Source: Fimbriimonadaceae bacterium
Lineage (GTDB): Bacteria; Armatimonadota; Fimbriimonadia; Fimbriimonadales; Fimbriimonadaceae
Length of the DNA: 64,000 nucleotides
Reading direction: 5' to 3'
NCBI GenBank assembly: GCA_019454125.1
Contig: CP075365.1
Span: 1,234,218-1,298,217 of the forward strand
A model generated the notes under the pieces. That model saw nothing but the letters and a program-made list of their open reading frames with translations, ran no database searches and was not told the origin of the DNA. Position 1 is the first letter of the stretch. Every line of letters begins with the position of its first letter. Of the stretch, positions 1 through 7,563 are shown in pieces. Position numbers and translations under genes: made by a program.

Positions 1-152
1 GCGGTGCCCAGCTGTTTGAACTGGGACAGGGTCTGCGTCTTCTTCGCGGCCTCCTTCGCCTGTGCGAAGACCGGGAAGAGGATGGCCGCCAGGATCGCGA
101 TGATTGCGATTACGACTAGAAGTTCAATGAGGGTAAATGCACTGCGTCTCAT
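1..152 (-). CDS. prepilin-type N-terminal cleavage/methylation protein (5' part only)
   Basis: Only the first 50 codons lie in the window; the gene runs off its left edge. The protein begins [19 protein letters not shown], a class III (type IV pilin) signal: a short basic leader, prepilin peptidase cleavage before Phe, then one hydrophobic helix. It then reads into [19 protein letters not shown], as in the prepilin at 7560-8438. In this family the helix packs into a type IV pilus or type II secretion pseudopilus. The ATG at 152 is preceded by AAAGGAG, a clear Shine-Dalgarno. Function beyond pseudopilin-like secretion cannot be read from this fragment. Confidence 0.9.
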   Translation of the reverse strand, partial: MRRSAFTLIELLVVIAIIAILAAILFPVFAQAKEAAKKTQTLSQFKQLGT

Positions 153-273
153 AGCGAAACTCCTTTAAGAGCTACGTGCAAATGCGCCGCGGCCCGGAAA
201 GGATGCAGGGAGTAGACGCAATAAAAGAACTATTTCGTTGAAAGACCCAGTGTTTTTATGAGGAGCTCTTAGG

Positions 274-933
274 TCAAATGTCGGATGCGCGGAGCTGTGC
301 TTGCACAATCGAGTCAGCGAGTTGCACGACCGTGGAATCCGGGTTTGCCCTCAGGCTCTCGACCAACTGCTCGGCCCAAGCGCGCATCTTCGCCTCGCCG
401 TCCGCGTCTTGCATGGTCGCCCCGGGATCCAAGTACGCGTCGCCGACTTGGACGACCGGCGCGCGATCGCAGGCGTCCAGGCATTCGACCTCATGGAGGG
501 TGATCGCGCCGTCCGGCGTCGTGCCGCCCATCGGGACGCCTAGGATCTCTTCGAGCATGTCCGCCAAGCGGTAGGCGCCGCACATGTGGCAGCTCAGGCA
601 CGTGCAGACCTCGATCATGTGCAGGCCCGGTCTGTGGGCCGTGTTGTACATGGAATAGAAGGTCGCGACCCCTTCGATCTCGGCATAGCTGCGCTCGAGC
701 CGCACCGCGACTTCGGCGATGGCTTCCGGCGGCAAGTGGCCGCCGTATTCCCGCTGGCTGATCCAGAGCGCGGGCAGGATGCAGCTCTTGAGGTCCGGAT
801 AGTGCCCCTTCAAACCTTCCAACTCCCGAACGGCCTTCTCGCTCCATTTCAGGGTCAGGTCTTCTGGTCGGGGCGCCTTGGGGCGGGTAGCGCCGATCTG
901 GATGAGCTCGCTCACTGAGAGGAATTGTGGCAC
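274..933 (-). CDS. nuoE: NADH-quinone oxidoreductase subunit E (NuoE, 24 kDa, [2Fe-2S])
   Basis: Thioredoxin-fold subunit of the complex I peripheral arm that carries the N1a [2Fe-2S] cluster near the NADH site. The expected ligand pairs are visible as CTCLSCHMCGA and ECLDACDRAP, with the family's FYSMY region upstream of them. The frame stays open to 1206, but residues encoded above about 940 are Trp/Val/Gly-rich and unlike NuoE. They also lie antisense to a plausible small gene at 1076-1198. I therefore prefer the GTG at 933 (219 aa, a normal length); ATG 1059 and a TTG near 975 are alternatives. nuoF and nuoG, usual neighbours, are absent from the window. Confidence 0.88.
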   Translation of the reverse strand: MPQFLSVSELIQIGATRPKAPRPEDLTLKWSEKAVRELEGLKGHYPDLKSCILPALWISQREYGGHLPPEAIAEVAVRLERSYAEIEGVATFYSMYNTAHRPGLHMIEVCTCLSCHMCGAYRLADMLEEILGVPMGGTTPDGAITLHEVECLDACDRAPVVQVGDAYLDPGATMQDADGEAKMRAWAEQLVESLRANPDSTVVQLADSIVQAQLRASDI

Positions 934-1039
934 GGGCGGTTTGGGGTCGTTCGGGTTTGACGGCAAGCCCCTTGAAAACGGCTCCCGACTCAAGCTAATC
1001 CGAACAACCCCAAACCAACCCGACCACCCCCAAACGACC

Positions 1040-1067
1040 CTGACAACAGCCGTCCCCATGCCACAAT
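1040..1067 (+). promoter_or_regulatory. sigma-70-like promoter of the 40-aa basic ORF
   Basis: CTGACA at 1040-1045, a 16-nt spacer and CACAAT at 1062-1067 form a good -35/-10 pair. The -10 ends 8 nt before the ATG at 1076, so the mRNA would be leaderless or nearly so, the same geometry seen at about twenty other genes here. Confidence 0.5.
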
Positions 1068-1075
1068 AGCGGATC

Positions 1076-1198
1076 ATGCCCAGGAAGTCCGGCCCGAAGC
1101 TTATCCGCCGCAAGAAGCTCATCTTCAGTGCGAAGCGGGTCAAACGCAAATATCGCGCCCTGAAGCGCGGCCAGACGCCAGATCTGCGCAAGCACTGA
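1076..1198 (+). CDS. small, very basic protein of 40 aa, unknown function
   Basis: Forty codons, too short for most gene finders. The protein starts MPRKSGPKLIRRKKLIFSAK and continues in the same style; 17 of 40 residues are Lys or Arg, with no Cys, no acidic patch and no membrane segment. Such composition is typical of RNA- or DNA-binding microproteins such as tiny ribosomal proteins, but I recognise no family. Support for it being real: a -35/-10 pair with the -10 exactly 8 nt before ATG, and good codon usage for this GC content. It is divergent from nuoE and followed by the convergent prepilin gene at 1260. Confidence 0.5.
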   Translation: MPRKSGPKLIRRKKLIFSAKRVKRKYRALKRGQTPDLRKH

Positions 1199-1259
1199 CG
1201 ATCCACGGTCTACGGTCCACCGTCTCCGATTGAACCGTAACCGAGTGTCTTAGCTCAAG

Positions 1260-2241
1260 CTATCCGCCCCCGAAATCGCACTCCAGCGAAGAGAACGCGA
1301 ACTCGTTGTCGGGCCGAAAATAGCCGGCGTAGAACGGGGCGTTGTTGGACTTGGGCTGTCCCGGCGCTTTGCAGTCCGTCATCCAGTAAGGCGTCCCTGC
1401 GGGGAGAGTAGGGTATGGATCGTCCGAGCTCCAAGGAGACGTGTTCGCATTTTCCGCGTACTTGGGCCACAACGGGGCTCGGTGGCGAATGGCGTGGACC
1501 GACGTGTCCACGGCCACAGTCAGCATCGCCTTCCGTTGGACGTACACCGTGAAGTTCTCTTCGCTCGTCTGCATGAACCAGACATAGCCATAACCGGTCG
1601 TGTAGCTACAAAGACGAGCTTCTCCAGGCATTCCTTGTGGGTTGAATTGGCATGTATTGCCGATGCCTGAACAACAGAGTTGCGGGTAGGAGAGCATGAA
1701 TCCTAGCTGGTTTTCCCGGTATGCCTGGGTGAAGAGGGGGAGGCGCGACGGTTGTGCGACGCCGCCCTCGGGGAATGCGTGCAACTGGCCGTTCATACTG
1801 ACGTTCACGGGGACCGGATCCAGGTCGGCCCGTTTCGACTTAGCGACCTTCAAGTCTCGGGTCGGGACGCTCCGGTTGGTATAGAGCGACGTGTCCTTCA
1901 CGTAGGGGCGCAGGGCGTTCAGCACAAAGGAGGCTTCCTCGGACTTGCGCGGCTCGACATCCCTGTTGCCAACCGAAGTCCAGCCGCTTGGGACCGACGT
2001 GTAAGTTCCCAGGCGCCAGCTTCGCGCCGCGCTGTTGAACGTAATCGCGAGCGGCAAAATGCCGTCGTAATCGTCGACGTAAATGCGGCAGGCCGTCCCG
2101 ACCTGCTTGAGGTTGCTGACCGATTGCGTCTGGTTCGCCGATTCTTTCGCGCTCGCGAAGACCGGCAAGAGGGTCGCACTCAGGATGGCCACGATAGCCA
2201 CCACGACCAGCAGCTCCACCAAAGTGAAGGCGCCGTTTCAA
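1260..2241 (-). CDS. prepilin-like secreted protein with SSLECDFGGG tail; frameshift in the leader
   Basis: The long frame (1260-2222) encodes an FTLVELLVVVAIVAIL pilin helix, a Cys-containing globular domain (ENFTVYV, WPKYAENANTSPW, PYWMTDC) and the C-terminal tail RPDNEFAFSSLECDFGGG shared with the two paralogues at 3664 and 4634. No normal start exists in that frame: upstream codons read N-G-A-F-T and are preceded by TGA (2238-2240). A -10-like TAGATT (2248-2253) sits 6 nt before TTG 2241, which opens MKR in the neighbouring frame. Deleting one base around 2230-2236 would give MKRAFTLVELL. Either a real frameshift, or a sequencing error. The domain resembles type II secretion/type IV pilin minor subunits; cargo unknown. 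Confidence 0.75.
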
Positions 2242-2384
2242 ATATGGAATCTATGCATATGATGTCCTGGAACGTTAAAGCTCCAAGATCAGTATGGTCC
2301 GCGAAGTCGGCGCCTTCAAGTCATGCGATTTACTGACAAGCCGCGACCGCCCGCCGCATCACGAGTCACGACCCCTTGAATCCG

Positions 2385-3602
2385 CTATCGGTCGATCTCG
2401 CCGAGTACGATGTCGATCGAACCGATGATCGCGATGACGTCTGCGATCAACCGCCCCTTCGCCAGCACTTCAAGAGACTTGAGGTTCATGAAGGACGAAG
2501 GGCGCTCGTGCCACCGATAGGGCCGGTTGGTGCCGTCGCTGACGATGTAGAAGCCAAGCTCGCCCTTAGAGCCTTCGATCCCCGCGTAGGCTTCGCCGAC
2601 CGGTGGGTAAAAGCCCTCGGTCCACAGCTTGAAGTGGTGGATGACGGCCTCCATGGAACTGTCCAGTTCGGCCCGGGCAGGCGGCACGACCTTCCGGTCG
2701 CTGGAGCTCCAGGGCCCTTCCGGAAGCCCGTCGATGGCTTGGCGGATGATCTTGGCCGACTCCTTCATCTCCGCGATGCGGACGAGGAAGCGGTCGTAGA
2801 CGTCGCCCGTCTCGCCGACGGCGATCGCAAAGTCGAACTCCTGGTAACCGCTGTAGGGGTTGCTCTTGCGCAAGTCCCACTCGACCCCGCTGGCGCGGGC
2901 GATCGGCCCGCTGCAGCCAAGCTCCAGCGCCTCTTTGCCGGTCAAGACTCCGACCTGTTGGGTCCGCTCGATCCAGATCGGATTCTCCACGAGCAGGCTT
3001 TCGACGACGCCGAGCTCGTTCGGGAACTCGAGGAGGAACTTGCGCAGCTTCACCTCGAAGCCTTCGGGCATGTCGCCGCGCAGGCCACCGGGAACGATCC
3101 AAGAAGGCATCATGCGCACGCCGCTGAACATCTCGAACATATCGAGGATGTACTCGCGTTGCTGCATGATGTAGAAGAAGGGAGTCATCGCGCCGAGGTC
3201 CAGCGCGTGGGTGCCGAGCCAAACGCAGTGGCTGGCGATGCGGCTCAACTCCGCGAGAATGACGCGCAGGTATTGGCCGCGCCGGGGAACTTCGATTCCC
3301 AGCAGTTTCTCGATCGCGAGCGCGTGGGCTAGGTTGTTGCCGTTCGCGTTCAGGTAGTCGATACGGTCGGTCATGACCGTGCACTTGAGGTAGGTCTGGC
3401 TCTCCGCCTCCTTCTCCATCCCCGTGTGCAGGTAGCCGATCACGCACTTGGCTTGGACGATCGTCTCCCCTTCGAGCTCGCAGATGACACGCAGGACGCC
3501 GTGGGTGCTGGGGTGCTGCGGCCCCATGTTGACGACAGTCGTGTTCTCGCCGATCTTCTCGAAGATCGTCTCAGTCGTCGGCATGAAGGGAGAGGCGCCC
3601 AT
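2385..3602 (-). CDS. nuoD: NADH-quinone oxidoreductase subunit D (NuoD, 49 kDa)
   Basis: Quinone-site subunit of complex I, related to the large subunit of NiFe hydrogenases. Typical motifs are present: MGPQHPSTHGVLR near the N-terminus, GYLHTGMEK, YLNANGNN, and the C-terminal IGSIDIVLGEIDR ending as in the family. 405 aa is the normal size. ATG 3602 is preferred over the internal ATG at 3584 because a -10-like TAGAGT (3609-3614 on the complement) ends 6 nt before it. It stands alone here, flanked by prepilin-like genes, instead of following nuoC as in classic nuo operons. Confidence 0.96.
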   Translation of the reverse strand: MGASPFMPTTETIFEKIGENTTVVNMGPQHPSTHGVLRVICELEGETIVQAKCVIGYLHTGMEKEAESQTYLKCTVMTDRIDYLNANGNNLAHALAIEKLLGIEVPRRGQYLRVILAELSRIASHCVWLGTHALDLGAMTPFFYIMQQREYILDMFEMFSGVRMMPSWIVPGGLRGDMPEGFEVKLRKFLLEFPNELGVVESLLVENPIWIERTQQVGVLTGKEALELGCSGPIARASGVEWDLRKSNPYSGYQEFDFAIAVGETGDVYDRFLVRIAEMKESAKIIRQAIDGLPEGPWSSSDRKVVPPARAELDSSMEAVIHHFKLWTEGFYPPVGEAYAGIEGSKGELGFYIVSDGTNRPYRWHERPSSFMNLKSLEVLAKGRLIADVIAIIGSIDIVLGEIDR

Positions 3603-3608
3603 ATCGTT

Positions 3609-3614
3609 ACTCTA
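3609..3614 (-). promoter_or_regulatory. nuoD: -10 element of nuoD, leaderless geometry
   Basis: TAGAGT on the minus strand, 6 nt upstream of the nuoD ATG. The region where a -35 would lie falls inside the hairpin at 3623-3654, so termination of the upstream gene and nuoD initiation share sequence. Confidence 0.5.
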
Positions 3615-3622
3615 CGAGGGTA

Positions 3623-3654
3623 CCCGCCGTCCCTTCTCAGGAGGGGACGGCGGG
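3623..3654 (-). terminator. hairpin between prepilin-like gene and nuoD
   Basis: Perfect 11-bp inverted repeat, CCCGCCGTCCC (3623-3633) and GGGACGGCGGG (3644-3654), 10 nt apart, just after the stop of the 3664-4623 gene. No U-tract follows, so it may be a factor-dependent terminator or an mRNA 3' end stabiliser. Confidence 0.5.
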
Positions 3655-3663
3655 CAACCTAGA

Positions 3664-4623
3664 CTATCCTCCGCCGAAGTCGCATTCGAGCGAAGAGTAC
3701 GTGAACTCGTTGTCGGGTCTGTAGAAGCCAGCGTAGAACGGCATGGTCGCTTTCTGCTTCCCGGGGGCGACGCAGTTGGTCATCCAATACGGAGAGGCCC
3801 GCCTTCCAACCAGCTCTATGCTGCTCCACGGATACTCGTTCACGTTTTCACGGTACTGGGGCCAGACTGGGATCTCGCCAACTTTCAGTTCGACGCTTCC
3901 GTCTACGGAGACGAACGCCATCTTCCTACCGCGGTAGACCCAAACTGTAAAGTTTTCTCCACCAACCTGGAAGTACCAAACGTCGCCACTACCGGCATTG
4001 GTTCCACAGCTTGTCTGTCCCGCCTGAGGATAACCTGTAGGATTAAAGCGGCACGGGCTGCCGCTGTAATCACAACAAAGGACGGGAAGAGCAATCGAGA
4101 AGCCCAAAGAATTCTCCCAGTAGTTTTGAGTTGCGAACGTCAGCCGCTCGGGTTTTGCGATGGCGTCTACCGGATAGGCGTGCAACAGACCGTTGTAGTT
4201 AACGTTGACAAGGGAAGGCTTTCTATCTTGGAACGGGGCTTGATCCAAATCATGAATTGCCACGTGGTGTTCAGCAAGGATATGGGGATCGTTATGATAG
4301 GGAATGAGCGCGTTCCAGGCGAAAGACTTCTCCTCCGAGAGTCTTGGATTTACGTGCCTATTGGCCGAAGTGGTCCATCCCGCTGGAATCGCGGCGAAGG
4401 AACCGACGCGCCAACGGTCGGTCAGCGTGTTCTTTACCACCCCAAGTGGAAGCACGCGGTCATTGTCGTTCGCATAGAGCATCGCGGAATTGGCCAATCT
4501 TTGAAGACGGGACACTCGCTGGGTCGGTTGCTCCCCTGCTCTTAGTACAGGTACCACGGTGGCCCCAACAACGATCAAGGTTAATGCGCAAACTGCGAAA
4601 TCTTTGCTTGTGAAGTTTAGCAT
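3664..4623 (-). CDS. prepilin-derived membrane-anchored protein, SSLECDFGGG tail
   Basis: Paralogue of the 1260 and 4634 products. Conserved blocks include MLYANDNDRVLPLGV, WRVGSFAAIPAGWTTS, NVNYNGLLHAYPV, VLCCDYSG, ENFTVWV, WPQYRENVNEYPW, PYWMTNC and a C-terminal RPDNEFTYSSLECDFGGG. It keeps one N-terminal hydrophobic helix (about residues 8-28) but not the G/A-FTLIELL prepilin peptidase site, so it is probably a fixed single-pass membrane protein. ATG 4623 was chosen; the frame extends to 4647 inside the upstream gene. The GGAGGAGG coding the upstream gene's final glycines lies about 14 nt before this ATG and could serve as its Shine-Dalgarno. 319 aa. Confidence 0.75.
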   Translation of the reverse strand: MLNFTSKDFAVCALTLIVVGATVVPVLRAGEQPTQRVSRLQRLANSAMLYANDNDRVLPLGVVKNTLTDRWRVGSFAAIPAGWTTSANRHVNPRLSEEKSFAWNALIPYHNDPHILAEHHVAIHDLDQAPFQDRKPSLVNVNYNGLLHAYPVDAIAKPERLTFATQNYWENSLGFSIALPVLCCDYSGSPCRFNPTGYPQAGQTSCGTNAGSGDVWYFQVGGENFTVWVYRGRKMAFVSVDGSVELKVGEIPVWPQYRENVNEYPWSSIELVGRRASPYWMTNCVAPGKQKATMPFYAGFYRPDNEFTYSSLECDFGGG

Positions 4624-4633
4624 CGCCACTTTC

Positions 4634-5581
4634 TTAGCCTCCTCCAAAGTCGCACTCTAGCGAGCTATAGGTTCCCTCATTATCTGGCCGGAAAAATCCG
4701 GCGTAGAAGATGGAGATGCCGCGGGCCTTAGGCAAATAGGGCTCCCCACAGTCTGTCATCCAGAAGGGGGTTCCCGGGATCCCTGTGGGATCGAACGAGC
4801 TCCAAGGAGAATCCTGGACATTCTCAGCGTATTGGGGCCAGGTGGGCAACTCGATGGTGCGGACTCGCAGGGATCCGTCTGACTGAAGAAAAGCCAAGGA
4901 ACGGTCGACGACCCAAACTGTGAAGTTCTCGGGTCTTGCGGATGGAACCCAATAGTAACCGAAGTTACCTTGTGCGACAGTCGGTTTTCCGGGAAGGGCT
5001 CGAGGGTGGAAGCGGCAAAGCGGAGCGTTGATAGCAGCGCAATAAAGGTTTGGCACCGAGATTCCTAACGCTCTCGTGTTCTGCCGATATGCCTGATGGT
5101 AGAGCGGGACGATTTTCTCGTCGTACATCTGCGGCACGGGCCAGGCGTGAAGCAGTCCGTTGTAGTTCAAGTTGATCAACGGGGAAGCCACTGAAGTCAG
5201 GTTCTCGACGATTGGCAAGCCTGGTGTTCCAAGAGAACTCCATTCGTTAAGGTAGGGCCGTATCGAGTTGTACACGACGCTCGACTCTTCGACTTTCCTG
5301 GGGAATTGGTTCCGCCCGCCAGCGGCCACGGAACCAGACGGCACCGCCGTGAACTGGTTGTAGCGCCAGCGTTTCTGGACGGTGTCATAGCTCATCGCTA
5401 AAGGCAACACTTCGTCGTTGTCCGTTGCGTATTGGAGCGTCGCGGCGGCGACCGCGCGGAAGCCGTCGTAGTTCTGCGTAGGACGGAGCCATTTGCCCGC
5501 GACAGGGGCGAGAACAGCGACGACGGCAACGGCGAAAGCTGCGCCGAAAAACACTTCGGCGTAGCTCAGACGCGGGCTCAT
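4634..5581 (-). CDS. prepilin-derived membrane-anchored protein, SSLECDFGGG tail
   Basis: Third member of the tandem family (315 aa). An N-terminal helix (roughly residues 10-28, FFGAAFAVAVVAVLAPVAG) replaces the canonical prepilin signal. Conserved blocks follow: TLQYATDNDEVLPLAM, WRYNQFTAVPSG, NLNYNGLLHAWPV, LYCAAINAPLCRF, ENFTVWV, LQSDGSLRV, WPQYAENVQDSPW, PFWMTDC and the tail RPDNEGTYSSLECDFGGG. The 'SDGS' block sits where DGHV lies in H-X9-DG prepilins. It is directly upstream of, and apparently cotranscribed with, the 3664-4623 gene. Function unknown; a surface or pseudopilus-associated role is inferred from ancestry only. Confidence 0.78.
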   Translation of the reverse strand: MSPRLSYAEVFFGAAFAVAVVAVLAPVAGKWLRPTQNYDGFRAVAAATLQYATDNDEVLPLAMSYDTVQKRWRYNQFTAVPSGSVAAGGRNQFPRKVEESSVVYNSIRPYLNEWSSLGTPGLPIVENLTSVASPLINLNYNGLLHAWPVPQMYDEKIVPLYHQAYRQNTRALGISVPNLYCAAINAPLCRFHPRALPGKPTVAQGNFGYYWVPSARPENFTVWVVDRSLAFLQSDGSLRVRTIELPTWPQYAENVQDSPWSSFDPTGIPGTPFWMTDCGEPYLPKARGISIFYAGFFRPDNEGTYSSLECDFGGG

Positions 5582-5696
5582 GCGGCCGCACCCGGCTGAT
5601 ATGTTTTATGAGTCATGAGAGAGATCCTCAAGGCGCACTTCTGAATGCGCCCCTCCACGGGACGCGCCAGTAACCGGCAAAAGTTCGCACGTCAGC

Positions 5697-6329
5697 TTAC
5701 TGGAAGTCGCTGCCCGTCACCGGCTGGCGGACGGGGCTGTTCCGCGTGAGAAGGAGCTTTAGCGCGGTCGCTTTGCCAGAGACGAAGACGGTCGCCGATT
5801 CGCGGTCTGCGAGGCCGAACTCCAGGGTCGAGGAAGGTGCACCGGGAAGCTGGACCTTGTGCTTGCCCGGCTCGGTCTCAAGCGGTTTGCCCAGCCCGAC
5901 GTCTTTCCCGTCAAGTGTCGCCCGCAAGGCAGTCGAAGGCACGGCGATCACGGTCACCAGGGCCTTGCCGCTCGGCGCGTCCCGCACCTCCGGGATGGCT
6001 TCGGCCGTCTCGCCCGTGAAGGCGATCGAAAGGGCGCCCCCCGGGGCGACCTCGACGGTCGTCGGGAAGTCGCCCGACCGGGTACTCACAATGACTTCTT
6101 TGGGAGAGCCTGCGAGGACGAAAGGTGTCGCTGTCGCTGGCGCGGCGGTCGTCGGCTGCTTCCGGCCGTCGATCGACCAGACCGCCTCTTCGTTCGAGAC
6201 GTTCACCAGCCGGAGGGCGGCGGGCTTTGGCCGCGCGGGCATGACCGCATCTTCCGGCGCAGGCTGACAGGCGCCAGCCACCCAAATAAGGGTGGCCAGC
6301 GCAACGCCTTGGGAGGCAAGTCGCCTCAC
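5697..6329 (-). CDS. lipoprotein with DUF4397/PEGA-like beta domains
   Basis: 210 aa. N-terminus MRRLASQGVALATLIWVAGAC is a lipoprotein signal with a lipobox ending at Cys21. After a Pro/Glu linker, LRLVNVSNEEAVWSIDG resembles the start of DUF4397-type repeats (small beta-sandwich surface domains), and a second half with ATLDGKDVGLGKPLETEPG resembles PEGA-type repeats. GTG 6329 overlaps the stop of the small lipoprotein gene as GTGA, so translation is probably coupled. Last gene of a prepilin-lipoprotein-lipoprotein set. Domain assignment is by eye and tentative; envelope location is firm. Confidence 0.75.
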   Translation of the reverse strand: MRRLASQGVALATLIWVAGACQPAPEDAVMPARPKPAALRLVNVSNEEAVWSIDGRKQPTTAAPATATPFVLAGSPKEVIVSTRSGDFPTTVEVAPGGALSIAFTGETAEAIPEVRDAPSGKALVTVIAVPSTALRATLDGKDVGLGKPLETEPGKHKVQLPGAPSSTLEFGLADRESATVFVSGKATALKLLLTRNSPVRQPVTGSDFQ

Positions 6330-6505
6330 TGTGGCGTTTCGGTCGTGGCGGAGGTGCCGCTGCCCTCGCCGGGGGCACCGGGCGGAACCTTCGCCCCGGC
6401 TTGGGCCTCCTCACCCGGGGGTTGCGCGGTCCCGTCACCGGAATCGCCGCACCCAGAAAGGAGGCCGAGGCCGACAAGGGATGCCAGTATCGCGAGTTTC
6501 TTCAT
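6326..6505 (-). CDS. tiny lipoprotein (59 aa)
   Basis: ATG 6505, preceded by GCAGGG, encodes MKKLAILASLVGLGLLSGCG: a lipoprotein signal with lipobox LLSGC (Cys19), followed by a disordered Gly/Pro/Glu/Thr-rich tail of 40 residues. It starts 9 nt after the stop of the prepilin-like pseudogene and its stop overlaps the start of the next lipoprotein gene (GTGA). A related tiny lipoprotein, also with GCGDSG after the lipobox, follows the other H-X9-DG-type prepilin gene (7351-7563), so prepilin plus tiny lipoprotein looks like a duplicated module. Confidence 0.75.
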   Translation of the reverse strand: MKKLAILASLVGLGLLSGCGDSGDGTAQPPGEEAQAGAKVPPGAPGEGSGTSATTETPQ

Positions 6506-6514
6506 CCCTGCTAT

Positions 6515-7247
6515 TTACTGACCGGAGTCATAGTCCGGGCGGAAGAGCCAGGCGTGGCAACCGTCCCACCAATAGAACCCGGGGTAGCCGCTCTTGTCGT
6601 AGCCCGTGTACGGGTCGACTCGCCAGTCCGTGTTGTTGGGGGAGAGCGTCATGCCGAGGTTCGTGAACCTCGCGTGGCCATCCACGAAGGCGAAGTTCGC
6701 GCCCTTGCCATACACCCAGACAGGGCCGGAAAGGACGAACATCGCGCTTTGTTCGCCGTTGCGCGCGGAGGAGCAGCCGGTTTGGTACGGGATGTACTGG
6801 CAGGCGGTGTTCCGTTGCGGGCAGCGGAGCGCGGGGTTCGTCAGCATTCCGCCATCAATGTTGGCCTTGCCCTGGCCGACCCAAACGAGCGGGAGGCGGC
6901 CCGGACTGGCCACGCTCGTCGCAGAGTAGCTGGCGAGGAGGCCGTTATAGGTCATGTTCGTCTTGCCCTTCTTCTTTGGGGCCGGGAAGTGCGTTCGAGA
7001 CGCCGTACTTGACGGTCGGCAGGCCGGGGCCAGCGAAGATCTCGACGCTCTTCGTGTAAGGCATGATGGCGTTGCCCCAGGCGACGGGCGAAGACTGCGA
7101 GCGGTAAATGTAGTGCTCGTCCCCGCCCTCACCGACCGGCCAGTCGTGGGGCAGGTATTGCCAGAAGTTCCATTGCCAGAAGCCGTGCTCCGGCACGCCA
7201 AAGCCAAGCGAGAAGCGGGCCAGATGCCCTAGCCCGACACTACTCAC
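6515..7247 (-). pseudogene. prepilin-like gene, N-terminus missing and frameshifted
   Basis: Two adjacent frames make one recognisable product. The upstream part (7247 to about 6985) reads VAWGNAIMPYTKSVEIFAGP and VKYGVSNALP. The downstream part (about 6985 to 6515) reads KTNMTYNGLLASYSATSV, ANFAFVDGHARFTN and ends HAWLFRPDYDSGQ. These match the order of blocks in the neighbouring prepilin paralogues, with FVDGHA as the DG(H) motif. A one-base shift lies near 6975-6990, around the run coding APKKKGK. No pilin helix or credible start precedes it, only an open frame back to about 7315, so the 5' end is also lost. A sequencing error could explain the frameshift but not the missing N-terminus. 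Confidence 0.7.
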
Positions 7248-7350
7248 CGCCCCGGATAGTCGTGTTTCAAGGTGGATTTTTACGCGGAATTCTTGCGATA
7301 ACTTTGTAACATTGCCGGTGGGTCACGCAAAATTACGTGCCCTTTCCGGG

Positions 7351-7563
7351 TTACTGGTCTTCCGTGGCCACAGTCGGCGCTGGGCCGCTGGCGGGTTGGC
7401 TCGGGGAGACGGAGGTCTCGGGCTTCTCCCCGCCCACTCCATGGGCCGACTGACCTTCCGGGGCGGGCGTGTTCTGGCTTGAAAGCTCCTCGGCGCCACT
7501 ATCGCCACAGCCGCAAACCGCGAAAAGGAGCACGAGCGCGAAAAGGGTCGGGCGCACCGTCAT
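7351..7563 (-). CDS. tiny lipoprotein (70 aa)
   Basis: ATG 7563 overlaps the TGA of the upstream prepilin gene (ATGA). MTVRPTLFALVLLFAVCGCG is a lipoprotein signal with a VCGC lipobox (Cys19), then GDSGAEE and a disordered Pro/Ser/Thr/Glu-rich tail. It has the same layout as the 6326-6505 lipoprotein, which also follows a prepilin-like gene. The longer open frame to 7710 is the shadow of the prepilin gene. Role unknown; coupling to the prepilin suggests it acts on, or is anchored beside, the same surface structure. Confidence 0.7.
   Translation of the reverse strand: MTVRPTLFALVLLFAVCGCGDSGAEELSSQNTPAPEGQSAHGVGGEKPETSVSPSQPASGPAPTVATEDQ

Noticed and set aside
2238-2240. Selenocysteine TGA in the 1260 prepilin leader
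   Set aside because: Pilin leaders have no redox residue here and no SECIS-like stem follows; a frameshift explains it better.
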